A stretch of 64,000 nt of DNA from positions 124,001 to 188,000 of the forward strand of contig NZ_JAETZZ010000010.1 of the NCBI RefSeq assembly GCF_022627325.1. Reading direction: 5' to 3'. The DNA is from Pseudomonas putida. GTDB taxonomy: Bacteria; Pseudomonadota; Gammaproteobacteria; Pseudomonadales; Pseudomonadaceae. The notes under the pieces were generated by a model, which worked only from the letters and a program-made list of their open reading frames with translations, had not been told where the DNA came from and ran no database searches. The position numbers and the translations under genes are program-made. Position 1 is the stretch's first letter; each line of letters opens with the position of its first letter. Shown piece after piece: positions 24,468 to 33,701 of the stretch.

Positions 24468-25663
24468 GTGAAAGCGTTTTCGGCCCACGGATCATCCAGA
24501 ACCTGCTGGATACCGACTTTTACAAGATCACCATGATGCAGGCGGTGCTGCACAACTACCCCAACGCCGAGGTGGAATGGGAGTTTCGCTGCCGTAACGG
24601 CGAGGACCTCGCCCCCTACCTGGCCGAGATTCGCTATCAGGTGGAGCAACTGGCCGACGTCACAGTCACCCACGACCAACTGGCCTATCTGGAGAAAATC
24701 CCGTTCATCAAGCCGGACTTCATCCGCTTCCTCAGCCTGTTCCGCTTCAATCTGCGCTATGTCCAGGTCGGCCTGGATGACGCTGGGCAACTGGCGATTC
24801 GCGTGCGCGGGCCCTGGTTGCACGTGATTCTCTACGAGATCCCGCTGCTGGCGATCATCAGCGAGGTGCGCAACCGCTACCGCTATCGCGAAGTGGTGAT
24901 GGAACAGGTGGGCGAGCGGCTATACCAGAAACTGGACTGGCTCAAGGCGCAAGCCAGTGCCGACGAGTTGGCGGGCCTGCAGCTGGCCGATTTTGGTACC
25001 CGGCGGCGCTTCTCATACCGTGTGCAGGAGGCCGTGGTACATACACTCAAGCGCGATTTTCCGGGGCGTTTCGTTGGCACCAGCAATGTGCACCTGGCCC
25101 GCGAATATGAGCTCAAGCCCATCGGCACCATGGCCCACGAATGGTTCATGGCCCACCAGCAACTTGGCCCGCGCCTGGTCGACAGCCAGGCTGCCGCGCT
25201 CGAGTGCTGGGTGCGCGAATACCGTGGGCTGCTGGGCATCGCGCTGACCGATTGCATCACCATGGACGCGTTCCTGGGCGACTTCGACCTGTACTTCGCC
25301 AAGCTGTTCGATGGCCTGCGCCATGACTCGGGCGACCCACTGGCCTGGGCCGAAAAGGCCATCGCCCACTACGAGCAATTAGGCATCGACCCGCAAGGCA
25401 AGACGCTGATATTTTCCGATGGGCTCAACTTCGCCAAGACACTTGAGCTGTACCGGGCCTTGCACGGTCGCATCAATGTGAGCTTTGGCATTGGCACCAA
25501 CCTGACCTGCGATATCCCCGGCGTCGAGCCAATGAACATGGTGATAAAGATGACGACCTGCAACGGCGCGCCGGTGGCCAAGATCAGTGACAGCCCAGGC
25601 AAGACTCAATGCCGCGATGAGAACTTCGTGGCGTACCTGAGGCATGTCTTCAACGTCGCCTGA
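24464..25663 (+). CDS. pncB: Nicotinate phosphoribosyltransferase
   Basis: A 399-aa enzyme making nicotinate mononucleotide from nicotinate and PRPP with ATP hydrolysis. It has the family N-terminus (NLLDTDFYKITMMQAV). The active-site His region is GTMAHEWFMAHQQLG, where the first His is the autophosphorylated one in known family members. Phosphate-binding residues lie in FGIGTNLTCDI. The start overlaps the pncA stop. Confidence 0.95.
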   Translation: MSESVFGPRIIQNLLDTDFYKITMMQAVLHNYPNAEVEWEFRCRNGEDLAPYLAEIRYQVEQLADVTVTHDQLAYLEKIPFIKPDFIRFLSLFRFNLRYVQVGLDDAGQLAIRVRGPWLHVILYEIPLLAIISEVRNRYRYREVVMEQVGERLYQKLDWLKAQASADELAGLQLADFGTRRRFSYRVQEAVVHTLKRDFPGRFVGTSNVHLAREYELKPIGTMAHEWFMAHQQLGPRLVDSQAAALECWVREYRGLLGIALTDCITMDAFLGDFDLYFAKLFDGLRHDSGDPLAWAEKAIAHYEQLGIDPQGKTLIFSDGLNFAKTLELYRALHGRINVSFGIGTNLTCDIPGVEPMNMVIKMTTCNGAPVAKISDSPGKTQCRDENFVAYLRHVFNVA

Positions 25664-25678
25664 ACACGCTCATGTCCA

Positions 25679-25707
25679 CCGCCCGGCCTATTGGCCAAGC
25701 GGCTTTT
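25679..25707 (+). terminator. Terminator after pncB
   Basis: CCGC-CC-GGCC, loop TATT, GGCC-AA-GCGG forms an interrupted 8-bp stem followed by C and four T. Confidence 0.55.
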
Positions 25708-25843
25708 ACGGCGCAATACATCTAGCTTCACATTCATTCGCGCACCCCGTCGGTTAATACGAAAGTAGAGGGAGCGAGTGCCTTGCACCCAGCGTCGGAA
25801 TTAAACACAGCCTTTTCTGTGTGAATTCACGAGGTGCAAGATC

Positions 25844-26134
25844 ATGGCTAACGATCAAGGCAAAAGTGGACAACAAGGCGGCACTCCCCAACACAACCCG
25901 GACCAGGTATCCAATGACCCGAACAAAGCATGGGAAGAGGGACGTCAAGGCGGCCAGATGCCCGATGACCAGTGGGAAAACGATCCGCAGCGTTCAGGGG
26001 GTGGTGCTCAGCAAGGAGCAACCGGCGGCCATGGCTCTGGTAGCCGCGCCGACACCGATGTTGAGAAAGGTATGGATTCCGACCCACAACTCGATGACGA
26101 AGAAGACAGCGGCATGAACAAGGACGATCGCTGA
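25844..26134 (+). CDS. Small hydrophilic KGG-like stress protein
   Basis: A 96-aa protein very rich in Gly, Gln, Asp and Asn, with no hydrophobic core and probably disordered. Two segments (NDPNKAWEEGRQGGQ and NDPQRSGGGAQQGATGG) echo the NDPQR-A-E-GKKGG repeats of YciG-type KGG general stress proteins, with Lys replaced. The C-terminus is acidic (DPQLDDEEDSG). GAGGTG lies upstream of the ATG. It stands alone between two terminator-like hairpins. A role in stationary-phase or desiccation stress is inferred from composition only. Confidence 0.7.
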   Translation: MANDQGKSGQQGGTPQHNPDQVSNDPNKAWEEGRQGGQMPDDQWENDPQRSGGGAQQGATGGHGSGSRADTDVEKGMDSDPQLDDEEDSGMNKDDR

Positions 26135-26142
26135 TCCTCACA

Positions 26143-26169
26143 GGCCAGGGCGGAGGGAACGCCCTGGCC
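26143..26169 (+). terminator. Strong hairpin after the small stress protein gene
   Basis: GGCCAGGGCG, loop GAGGGAA, CGCCCTGGCC is a perfect 10-bp stem eight bases after the stop. No T-run follows. Confidence 0.5.
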
Positions 26170-26276
26170 GTTAACCTGTACAGCGCGGTCGCATCCAGCC
26201 ATTCAGCAATCCCGTATCGAAGACACCAGCTGACTGCCAACTCAGGCAACTTCAAGCAACCTTCACTACATGGGTG

Positions 26277-27146
26277 TCACGTACACAGCGACATGAACCG
26301 CGCCGCTGCCCGTGACGGCGTTGCCGCGTGTGGCAGCAGAATGGAAAAATGCCTGACCAACGGCTGTGGGCCAATGTGCAAGCGCTGCAAGGCGCCACCC
26401 TCATGCCTGATCGACATCGCCGAAACGAAGCCGATGCCCATCCCTGCCCGCACCGCCTCCTTCACCCCTTCGACGCCGGCGATTTCCAATGCTACGCGCA
26501 TGGCCACGCCACTGCGCGCGAACGCCCGCTCGACAACCTGCCGAACTCCGGAGCCGCTTTCACGCAGCACCAACGGGAAGCTGCCCAGGGCCTCCAGTGT
26601 CTGGCGCGATTGGTTGGCCAACGGGTGACCGCTGGGCACGATGGCGACGATCTCGTCCTCGCGCCACGGCGTCACACTGGTGCCCAATGGCAACTCCTGC
26701 CCGGGCGGGCCTTCGATCAGGGCAATGTCCACACTGCCCAGCGCCGACACGATCTCTGCGGTGTTGCCGTGCAAGGTGCTTACCTGCACCTCGGGATACT
26801 GCGCGTGAAAGTCGGCGATCAAGTAAGGCAGCAGGTAGCTGGCGGGCGTAGTGCTGGCACCGATGCGCAAGGTGCCGCGCTCCAGCCCGCGCATGGCGTC
26901 GCGCAGTGCCTGGGCCTGGCGAAAGGTTTCGCGCAAGCGTTCGGCATGGGCCAGCAGCTGCTCGCCGGCCGCGGTAAGCCGCACACCGCGGCCGGCACGT
27001 TGGTATAAAGGCTCGCCGAATGCGTCCTGCAGCAGCTTGAGCTGGCCAGAGACAGCCGGCTGCGACAAGTGCAAAGCCAACGCCGCATGGCTGATATTGC
27101 CATGCTCGGCAACGGTGGCGAACGTTATCAGTTGTTCCGGGGTCAT
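26277..27146 (-). CDS. LysR-family regulator (YeiE-like)
   Basis: A 289-aa LysR regulator. The HTH is at residues 1-60 (EQLITFATVAEHGNISHAAL, LSQPAVSGQLKLLQ) and a CysB/YeiE-like effector domain follows (LRIGASTTPASYLLPYLIADF, GFVSAMSIRHE). It is divergent from a YeiH-family transporter, the same pairing as yeiE-yeiH in enterobacteria. That context strongly suggests that it activates the transporter gene. Two palindromic boxes fit LysR sites in the 110-base gap. The inducer is unknown. Confidence 0.87.
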   Translation of the reverse strand: MTPEQLITFATVAEHGNISHAALALHLSQPAVSGQLKLLQDAFGEPLYQRAGRGVRLTAAGEQLLAHAERLRETFRQAQALRDAMRGLERGTLRIGASTTPASYLLPYLIADFHAQYPEVQVSTLHGNTAEIVSALGSVDIALIEGPPGQELPLGTSVTPWREDEIVAIVPSGHPLANQSRQTLEALGSFPLVLRESGSGVRQVVERAFARSGVAMRVALEIAGVEGVKEAVRAGMGIGFVSAMSIRHEGGALQRLHIGPQPLVRHFSILLPHAATPSRAAARFMSLCT

Positions 27147-27153
27147 CCATGCA

Positions 27154-27211
27154 AAATATCAGCTACACGGATATTTGCCATCCTGAATTACGATTTTTTA
27201 TAAGCTTATAA
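27154..27211. promoter_or_regulatory. LysR-type boxes between the YeiE-like regulator and YeiH-like gene
   Basis: AAATATC-N9-GATATTT (27154-27176) is a perfect inverted repeat that includes the LysR T-N11-A pattern, just upstream of the regulator start. TTATAAGCTTATAA (27198-27211) is a perfect 14-bp palindrome some 46 bases before the transporter start. They could be recognition and activation sites. Confidence 0.55.
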
Positions 27212-27256
27212 CCAAATTAAAGTAGGCCTTGTCGATCCACTGTCCGGAGGACTCAC

Positions 27257-28318
27257 ATGGCCACGGTACCTTCCAACCCTGCCTTTGCCCCTACCCTCTC
27301 TACCCGAGGGCGGCTCAACGGCATCCTGTTCGTCGCATTGTTCGCGTTCGCCGTCACCCAACTGGCGGCCCTGCCCTTCATCGCCAAGCTGGGCATCAGC
27401 CCGCTCATCGTCGGCATCGTCGCCGGTGCCCTCTATGGCAACGCGCTGCGTGATGGCGTACCGGCCAGTTGGGCGGCGGGCATCAATTTTTCTGCCCGCG
27501 GGCTGCTGCGTATCGCGGTGGCGTTCTTTGGCCTGCGTGTCAGCCTGCAGGAAATCGCCGAAGTCGGCTGGGCAGGCCTCACGGTATCGCTGCTGGTGGT
27601 GGTCAGCACCCTGCTGGTCGGCCTGTGGTGTGGCATGAAGCTGCTGAAACTGGACCGTGATACCGCCTTGTTGACCGCCGCCGGCAGCGCGATTTGCGGC
27701 GCCGCGGCAGTGCTGGCCTTCGAATCGGCGCTGCGCAGCGCGCCGCACAAGAGTGCCATGGCCGTGGGTAGCGTGGTGCTGTTCGGCACCCTTTCGATGT
27801 TCCTGTACCCGCTACTGATCAACAGCGGCTGGTTGCACCTCGACACCCTGGGTGCCGGGCTGTTCCTGGGCGGCACCGTGCATGAGGTTGCCCAGGTGGT
27901 GGGCGCGGCAAGCAATGTAAGCCCCGAGGCCACGCATGTCGCGACCATCGTCAAGATGACCCGGGTGATGCTGTTGGTGCCCGTGCTGCTGGTGGTGGGC
28001 GCCTGGATCAGCCGTACCCGCCTGCCGGGCCAGGCACAAGGCAACGGTCGCATCGCCATGCCCTGGTTCGCCTTCGGCTTTCTCGCCCTGGTGCTGGTGA
28101 ACTCGCTGCAGGTTTTGCCAGGCAGCGTGACGCAAGCGGTCAACAGCCTGGACACCTTCGCCCTGACCATGGCCATGACCGCATTGGGCATGGAGACACG
28201 CTTGAGCCAGATCCGCCAGGCCGGCCCGCGGGCGCTTGTGACCGGGGCGATTCTCAACCTGTGGCTGCTCGGTGGCGGGCTGGCGATTACGCTGGGTGTG
28301 CAAAAGCTCTTCGCATGA
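27257..28318 (+). CDS. YeiH/UPF0324-family membrane transporter
   Basis: A 353-aa integral membrane protein with about 10 TM segments. Conserved family parts are LGISPLIVGIVAGALYGN, GLLRIAVAFFGLRVSLQEI, AAGSAICGAAAVLAFE and LGGTVHEVAQVVGAA. The family is annotated as putative sulfate exporters; good biochemical proof is lacking. It is divergent from its presumed LysR regulator. GGAGG lies upstream of the ATG. Confidence 0.85.
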   Translation: MATVPSNPAFAPTLSTRGRLNGILFVALFAFAVTQLAALPFIAKLGISPLIVGIVAGALYGNALRDGVPASWAAGINFSARGLLRIAVAFFGLRVSLQEIAEVGWAGLTVSLLVVVSTLLVGLWCGMKLLKLDRDTALLTAAGSAICGAAAVLAFESALRSAPHKSAMAVGSVVLFGTLSMFLYPLLINSGWLHLDTLGAGLFLGGTVHEVAQVVGAASNVSPEATHVATIVKMTRVMLLVPVLLVVGAWISRTRLPGQAQGNGRIAMPWFAFGFLALVLVNSLQVLPGSVTQAVNSLDTFALTMAMTALGMETRLSQIRQAGPRALVTGAILNLWLLGGGLAITLGVQKLFA

Positions 28319-28368
28319 CTTATGGTGTTGTCAAAGAAGGATGTTTTACCTGCACAGGAAAGACTTAG

Positions 28369-29742
28369 ATGCCCCAACGCCATGTCATCAATGCATCCGT
28401 CAGCCCCAAAGGCAGCCTGGAGACGCTGTCGCAACGTGAAGTCCAGCAACTGAGTGAAGCCGGCACCGGAAGCCTCTACACCCTGTTCCGCCAGTGCGCC
28501 CTGGCCATCCTCAACACCGGCGCCCATGTCGACAATGCCAAGACCATCCTCGAGGCCTACAAGGACTTCGAGGTACGCATCCACCAGCAGGACCGCGGCG
28601 TGCGCCTGGAGCTGCTGAACGCTCCCGCCGATGCCTTCGTCGATGGCGAAATGATCGCCAGCACCCGCGAGATGCTGTTCAGCGCCCTGCGCGATATCGT
28701 CTACACCGAAAGCGAGCTGGCCAGCCAGCGCATCGACCTGGAAACCTCCCAGGGCATCACCGACTACGTGTTCCACCTGCTGCGCAACGCCCGCACCCTG
28801 CGCCCGGGCGTCGAGCCGAAAATGGTGGTGTGCTGGGGTGGCCATTCGATCAGCAGCGAGGAGTACCAGTACACCAAGAAGGTCGGCCACGAACTGGGCC
28901 TGCGCAAGCTGGACATCTGCACCGGGTGCGGCCCGGGCGTGATGAAGGGGCCGATGAAAGGCGCCACCATCGCCCATGCCAAGCAACGCATGCACGGCAG
29001 CCGTTATCTGGGCCTGACCGAACCGGGCATCATCGCCGCCGAGGCGCCCAACCCGATCGTCAACGAACTGGTGATCCTGCCGGACATCGAGAAGCGTCTA
29101 GAAGCCTTCGTACGTGTCGGCCACGGCATCATCATCTTCCCCGGTGGCGCCGGTACTGCCGAGGAATTCCTCTACCTGCTCGGCATCCTGATGCACCCGG
29201 ACAACCAAGACCTGCCGTTCCCGGTAGTGCTGACTGGGCCGCGCAGTGCCGAGGCGTTCCTGCTGCAACTGCATGCCTTCGTGGGCGCCACGCTGGGTGA
29301 GGCCGCCCAGCGCCACTATCAAATCATCATCGATGACCCGGCCGAGGTGGCGCGGCAGATGGTCGAGGGGCTGAAGGAGGTCAAGCAGTTCCGCCGAGAG
29401 CGCAACGACGCGTTCCACTTCAACTGGCTGCTGAAGATCGACGGCGGTTTCCAGCACCCGTTCGACCCGACCCACGCCAACATGGCCGAGCTGGCCCTGC
29501 GCCGCGACCTGCCGCCGCATGAACTGGCCGCCAACCTGCGTCGGGCGTTTTCCGGCATCGTTGCCGGCAACGTCAAGGACAAGGGCATCCGCCTGATCGA
29601 GCAGCATGGGCCGTACCAGATCCGCGGTGACAGTGCGGTTCTGGAGCCACTGGGGCACCTGTTGCAAGCGTTCGTCGACCAGCACCGGATGAAGCTGCCG
29701 GGTGGCGCGGAGTATGTGCCTTGCTATCAGGTTGTGACCTGA
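28369..29742 (+). CDS. ppnN: Pyrimidine/purine nucleotide 5'-monophosphate nucleosidase
   Basis: A 457-aa protein matching E. coli PpnN (YgdH, 454 aa) in length and layout. An N-terminal domain is followed by a Rossmann LOG-like core with GGHSIS, CTGCGPGVMKGPMKGA and the signature FPGGAGTAEEF, then a C-terminal domain. It cleaves nucleotide monophosphates to base and ribose 5-phosphate. In E. coli it is tuned by (p)ppGpp. It stands alone between the YeiH-like gene and a REP-containing gap. Confidence 0.92.
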   Translation: MPQRHVINASVSPKGSLETLSQREVQQLSEAGTGSLYTLFRQCALAILNTGAHVDNAKTILEAYKDFEVRIHQQDRGVRLELLNAPADAFVDGEMIASTREMLFSALRDIVYTESELASQRIDLETSQGITDYVFHLLRNARTLRPGVEPKMVVCWGGHSISSEEYQYTKKVGHELGLRKLDICTGCGPGVMKGPMKGATIAHAKQRMHGSRYLGLTEPGIIAAEAPNPIVNELVILPDIEKRLEAFVRVGHGIIIFPGGAGTAEEFLYLLGILMHPDNQDLPFPVVLTGPRSAEAFLLQLHAFVGATLGEAAQRHYQIIIDDPAEVARQMVEGLKEVKQFRRERNDAFHFNWLLKIDGGFQHPFDPTHANMAELALRRDLPPHELAANLRRAFSGIVAGNVKDKGIRLIEQHGPYQIRGDSAVLEPLGHLLQAFVDQHRMKLPGGAEYVPCYQVVT

Positions 29743-29969
29743 AGAAAAACGGGCCGCACTGCGGCCCATCGCCGGCAAGCCGGCTCCCACAATGATGGGG
29801 AATGCCTCCAGGAAGTTGGGCACTAATCCAATGTATTGAGGCAGTCCAGTAAGTTGAAGCCCCCGCCGCACCGGTGGGCTGGCTTGCCAGCGATGGGCTG
29901 CGTAGCAGCCCTAATGAAGCTGACTCACTGGCATTGGGATGACTGCACCTGTAAGGGCCGGTTGACGCG
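29743..29969. repeat. Non-coding gap with an inverted pair of REP elements
   Basis: REP 1 (29761-29794) contains CATCGCCGGCAAGCCGGCTC. REP 2 (29871-29914) carries the same core on the opposite strand (GGGCTGGCTTGCCAGCGATG). GGGCCGC-ACT-GCGGCCC (29751-29767) flanks REP 1; read on the minus strand it is followed by GTTTTTC and may terminate the diguanylate cyclase transcript. Confidence 0.7.
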
Positions 29970-31136
29970 CTACCTGGCGGGGTTCATCTCGCTGCGCTCG
30001 AGCAGGCGAATACTGTTACGCCCGCCACGCTTGGACTGATACAGCGCCACATCACCCTGCTCGATCAACGCCGCCAGGCTTGCCGGTGGCTGGTCGAACA
30101 GGTTGGCGCCGATACTCAGGGTCACCGCCTGCGGGGTCGGCATTGCCTGCTCGGCAAATTGCTGGAACTGGCTACGCAAAACGCCACCCAGCTCCACCAC
30201 CCGCTCACTGCTGGTATCGCTGAGCAGGATGACGAACTCATCCCCACCCAGCCGCGCCGCCAGTGACCGCTCTGGCAACACCGCACGGATCATCTCGCTG
30301 AGCGTGACCAGCAGCCGGTCGCCGGCCGCGTGGCCATGCAGGTCGTTGACCAGCTTGAAATTGTCGATATCGATCAGCAGCAGCGCCCCAGGCCGCGCCG
30401 GGCTCACGTCTTTGAACAGGGGCGTGGCGCGGACCTCCAGCGCGCGGCGATTGTACAGCGCCGTCAACGGATCGCGGGCAGCGAGCCGGGCGATCCGCTC
30501 TTCACGCCGATAACGCACGGTACCGGTCATCGACAGGGCGATCAGCATGATTGCCATGGCCCCCTCGACCAGCGACACCTGGATGATCAGGCCGCCAAAG
30601 GTCGCCAGGTCGATCAGCGTGCCAGGCGTCACCGCGATGCCAGCCTTGATCACATAGAACAGGCCATGGATGAGCAGCACATACCGCAACTGCACGGCCC
30701 CCACGCTCAGCGACTTGCCGTGCGGGCGCAACAGCAGGCTGGCCTTGAGCGTGAGCAGCGCCACCAACAGCGAGTTGACCATCAGCATGACCTTGGACCA
30801 CTGTGGCCCTACGGGCAGCAGCAGCAAGGCGAACCAGGCAACGACGATCAGTAGCCAGGCCCGCGACAGGCGGGTCTGGGTAAAGCGCAGCACCCCCAGC
30901 AGGAAGAACGCATGCGCTACCACCAGCAAACCGTTGGCGAACCAGATACCGATCAACAGCAGGCCGATCCCGCGCAGCAGGGCCAGGGTGGAGCCGACGG
31001 TGATGGTAGCGAAACCCGCGCTCCAGAACAGCAGCGAGGGTTCGCGGACGCTGCGCCACTCGATCGCCAGGTACAAGGCTGCAGCGGCAGCCAGGGCGAT
31101 CGTGATGGTCAGCATCGTGGGTGGATCAAGCGCCAT
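29970..31136 (-). CDS. Membrane-bound diguanylate cyclase (GGDEF)
   Basis: A 388-aa protein with an N-terminal membrane region of six to seven TM segments (about residues 8-205) and a C-terminal GGDEF domain (about 215-380). The active site GGDEF is intact (ARLGGDEFVILL), preceded by LLLIDIDNFKLVNDLHGHAAGD. It should make c-di-GMP. The position of the product-inhibition I-site reads PERS instead of RxxD, so feedback inhibition there is unlikely. The signal sensed by the membrane part is unknown. Confidence 0.9.
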   Translation of the reverse strand: MALDPPTMLTITIALAAAAALYLAIEWRSVREPSLLFWSAGFATITVGSTLALLRGIGLLLIGIWFANGLLVVAHAFFLLGVLRFTQTRLSRAWLLIVVAWFALLLLPVGPQWSKVMLMVNSLLVALLTLKASLLLRPHGKSLSVGAVQLRYVLLIHGLFYVIKAGIAVTPGTLIDLATFGGLIIQVSLVEGAMAIMLIALSMTGTVRYRREERIARLAARDPLTALYNRRALEVRATPLFKDVSPARPGALLLIDIDNFKLVNDLHGHAAGDRLLVTLSEMIRAVLPERSLAARLGGDEFVILLSDTSSERVVELGGVLRSQFQQFAEQAMPTPQAVTLSIGANLFDQPPASLAALIEQGDVALYQSKRGGRNSIRLLERSEMNPAR

Positions 31137-31219
31137 GAAAGTTTTGGCCTATCTGGTTAACGTGGAAAACGGCTGATTGTATTCGTTTGCCATGACTTTT
31201 CAGAGAGGTAAAAAACGCC

Positions 31220-32548
31220 TTACAACACCCGCTTGATCAACGGCTCCAGGCGGCTGTAACGCAAGCGGCGCAAGAACCTGCGCACCTCTTTGGGGTGCTC
31301 GGCCTTGACCCCCAATGCTTGCGCCGAGTCGATCTTCGGGGCATGCCGGCGAATACCCTCCAGCTCCACCTCCCGCGGCACCGTCCACTCGCCCAGCGGG
31401 TCGTCGATCAGCAGCCCGTTTTCCAGGTCCAGGTTGAACCCGCGTGGGTTGAGATTGTTGCCGGTCAGCAACGAGTAACGCTGATCGACCCAGACGCCTT
31501 TGGCATGAAAGGTGTGCCCAGGGTCGCTCCAGATCCGAACCACCAATTGGCCGCTGACGATGCCGGCATGGCGCCGCCGGACGAACGCACGCAGGTTGTC
31601 CTCGTACAGGTAGGGCAAGGCGCCACTGGCGCTGAACGGCTCGCCCGGCGCGATATAAAAGTCATTGGCCGTCCGATGGCCGATGATCAGTTCCACCCGC
31701 ACGCCACGCTCCAGGGCGTGGTCGATCTCACGCATCAATACTCGGGGCGGGTTGAAATAAGGCGTGCTGATGATGATCTGCGACCGCGCCGCGGCCAGCA
31801 GCGCGCACAGCGTGCGGTTGAGCGGGTTGCCGCGGCCAACCCCGAGCAACGGCATCACCCGCATGCCCTGCCCTGCAACGGCAGCCGGTGCGTCATACGC
31901 CATGCGCCGCAACCGTGCACGCAAGCGGCGAATATCGCCGCGCAGGCTGCGGTTGGTCGGTGGCGCCGGCAGGTCCAGCCGCGGCGTCGCAGTGTGGTGC
32001 AGCAGCCGGCGTACCAGGCCGACCATGGCATCAGCCAGCGCAGGCGACTGGAACAGGTGGTAACGGTCCAGCCGGTAGCGGTCGAAACGGTGCAGGTAGA
32101 CGTTGTTCAGGCTGGCGCCGGTATAGATCACGCAGTCATCGATGACGCTGCCCTTGAGGTGCAGTACGCCGAACAGCTCACGGGTTTGCACCGGCACGCC
32201 ATGGATGACCACGTCCAGCCCACGTAACTGGCGCTGGGCCTGGTACCAGGCGGCATTGCCCGGCTGGCGCCCGGCGCCGAGCAGGCCACGGCGTGCGCGA
32301 AACCAGTCGACCACGATAAGGATCTCCAGGCTCGGCCGCGCCGCTTTGGCCTGGTACAGGGCATCCAGCACTTCCTGCCCAGCCTCGTCCTCCTGCAAGT
32401 ACAAGGCGACGATGACGATGCGCCGGGTCGCGGCGCCGATGCGCTCAAGCAAGCAGGTGCGATAGGCCGCGGCATCGGGCAACACCTGGATGGCCTGCGG
32501 CGCGATGGCGAAACCCGGCAGCGCCGCCAGCATGGATTCGGGGTTCAA
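31220..32548 (-). CDS. pssA: CDP-diacylglycerol-serine O-phosphatidyltransferase
   Basis: A 442-aa phospholipase D-superfamily enzyme that makes phosphatidylserine, the precursor of phosphatidylethanolamine. Two HKD-type motifs are present (HLKGSVIDD and HAKGVWVD). Its colinear match to E. coli PssA is obvious (IVALYLQEDEAG, YTGASLNNVYLH, TANDFYI-GEPF, LTGNNLNPRG). The start appears to be TTG at 32548 with GAAGGTG seven bases upstream; an ATG at 32533 has no such site. A TTG start would keep expression low. Confidence 0.92.
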   Translation of the reverse strand: MNPESMLAALPGFAIAPQAIQVLPDAAAYRTCLLERIGAATRRIVIVALYLQEDEAGQEVLDALYQAKAARPSLEILIVVDWFRARRGLLGAGRQPGNAAWYQAQRQLRGLDVVIHGVPVQTRELFGVLHLKGSVIDDCVIYTGASLNNVYLHRFDRYRLDRYHLFQSPALADAMVGLVRRLLHHTATPRLDLPAPPTNRSLRGDIRRLRARLRRMAYDAPAAVAGQGMRVMPLLGVGRGNPLNRTLCALLAAARSQIIISTPYFNPPRVLMREIDHALERGVRVELIIGHRTANDFYIAPGEPFSASGALPYLYEDNLRAFVRRRHAGIVSGQLVVRIWSDPGHTFHAKGVWVDQRYSLLTGNNLNPRGFNLDLENGLLIDDPLGEWTVPREVELEGIRRHAPKIDSAQALGVKAEHPKEVRRFLRRLRYSRLEPLIKRVL

Positions 32549-32704
32549 ATAGTTTCACCTTCTGTCTGCATTGAGGTCCATTCCTGGCTATCGCGCCGGG
32601 GTGTAAGATCGACCCGGCAACGATCCATAACAACAAGAAACATGCGAGGCCTGCTTTTCACTGCCCCCAACGAATCACGCCTCAGCTTGCACAGGAAGAT
32701 CGCA

Positions 32705-33697
32705 ATGGTCCACCCCGTATCTGCAATCGTATCGCCTTGCCCAGCCAAGACCTTCGGCTTTCTGGTGCTGCCCAACTTCACAACCATCGGCCTGGCGTCG
32801 GCAGTGGAAACTCTGCGCATGGCTAACCTGGCCGCCCGCCGGCCCCTCTACCGCACTGTATTGCTCGCTGCCAGCGAAGCGCCGGTGATGGCCAGTAACG
32901 GCATGCGCATCCTGCCTGACCATGCCATCGCCACCGCCCCGCCGCTGGATGCCCTGTTCGTGGTCGGGTCCAACCCGATCGACCGCAGCCGGGGTAACCG
33001 GCCCTTGATCGACTGGCTGCGCCAATTGGCCCGCCAGCACGTCCCGCTGGGGGGCATCTGTACGGGCAGCTACCTGCTGGCCAAATCCGATCTGCTCAAA
33101 GGCTATCGCTGCACTATCCACTGGGAGGACAGAGAGGCCCTGCAGGAACATTTCCCTGGGATCGTCATTTCCAGCCAGCTGTTCGAACTGGACCGCGACC
33201 GTTACACCTGCTCCGGTGGCATTGCAGCTATGGACATGATGTTGCAACTGGTCGCCCGCGAAGTCGACGGCCCAGACATCGCTGCCAAGGCGGCCGAATT
33301 GCTGCTGTGCGACCGTGTGCGCGGCGAGCGCGAGCCCCAGCGCGTGCCGTTGCGCACCTTGCTGGGCAGTGCCCAGCCCAAGCTTAGCCAAGTGGTGGCG
33401 ATCATGGAGGCCAACCTAGAAGAACCACTGGCGCTGGAGGAGCTGGCCAGCCTCAATGAGGTCACCGTGCGCCAGCTTGAACGGCTATTCCACAAGTATT
33501 TGCAGCGTACGCCCAGCCAGTATTACTTAGAGTTGCGGTTGTCACGGGCGCGGGAATTGCTGTTGCGCAGCGACGTGCAGGTGCGGGAGGTGGCGCTGGC
33601 ATGCGGGTTCAGTTCGCCGGCGCATTTTTCCAAGAGCTACAGCCGATTCTTTGGCCTATCGCCGCTGGGGGAGCGGCGACAGGCATCGTTGCACTGA
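32705..33697 (+). CDS. GlxA-type AraC-family regulator, probably of creatine use
   Basis: A 330-aa regulator. Residues about 10-190 form a DJ-1/PfpI-like domain with a Cys in the elbow position (GGICTGSYLLAKSDLLKG), and residues about 225-325 are the AraC DNA-binding domain (VRQLERLFHKYLQRTPSQYYLELRL split over two helices). GbdR, CdhR and related Pseudomonas regulators of betaine, carnitine and similar compounds have this design. It lies convergent with a transporter-creatinase pair, which suggests control by creatine. I prefer the ATG at 32705 with AGGAAG upstream; the frame opens at 32642. Confidence 0.83.
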   Translation: MVHPVSAIVSPCPAKTFGFLVLPNFTTIGLASAVETLRMANLAARRPLYRTVLLAASEAPVMASNGMRILPDHAIATAPPLDALFVVGSNPIDRSRGNRPLIDWLRQLARQHVPLGGICTGSYLLAKSDLLKGYRCTIHWEDREALQEHFPGIVISSQLFELDRDRYTCSGGIAAMDMMLQLVAREVDGPDIAAKAAELLLCDRVRGEREPQRVPLRTLLGSAQPKLSQVVAIMEANLEEPLALEELASLNEVTVRQLERLFHKYLQRTPSQYYLELRLSRARELLLRSDVQVREVALACGFSSPAHFSKSYSRFFGLSPLGERRQASLH

Positions 33698-33701
33698 TAC
33701 C

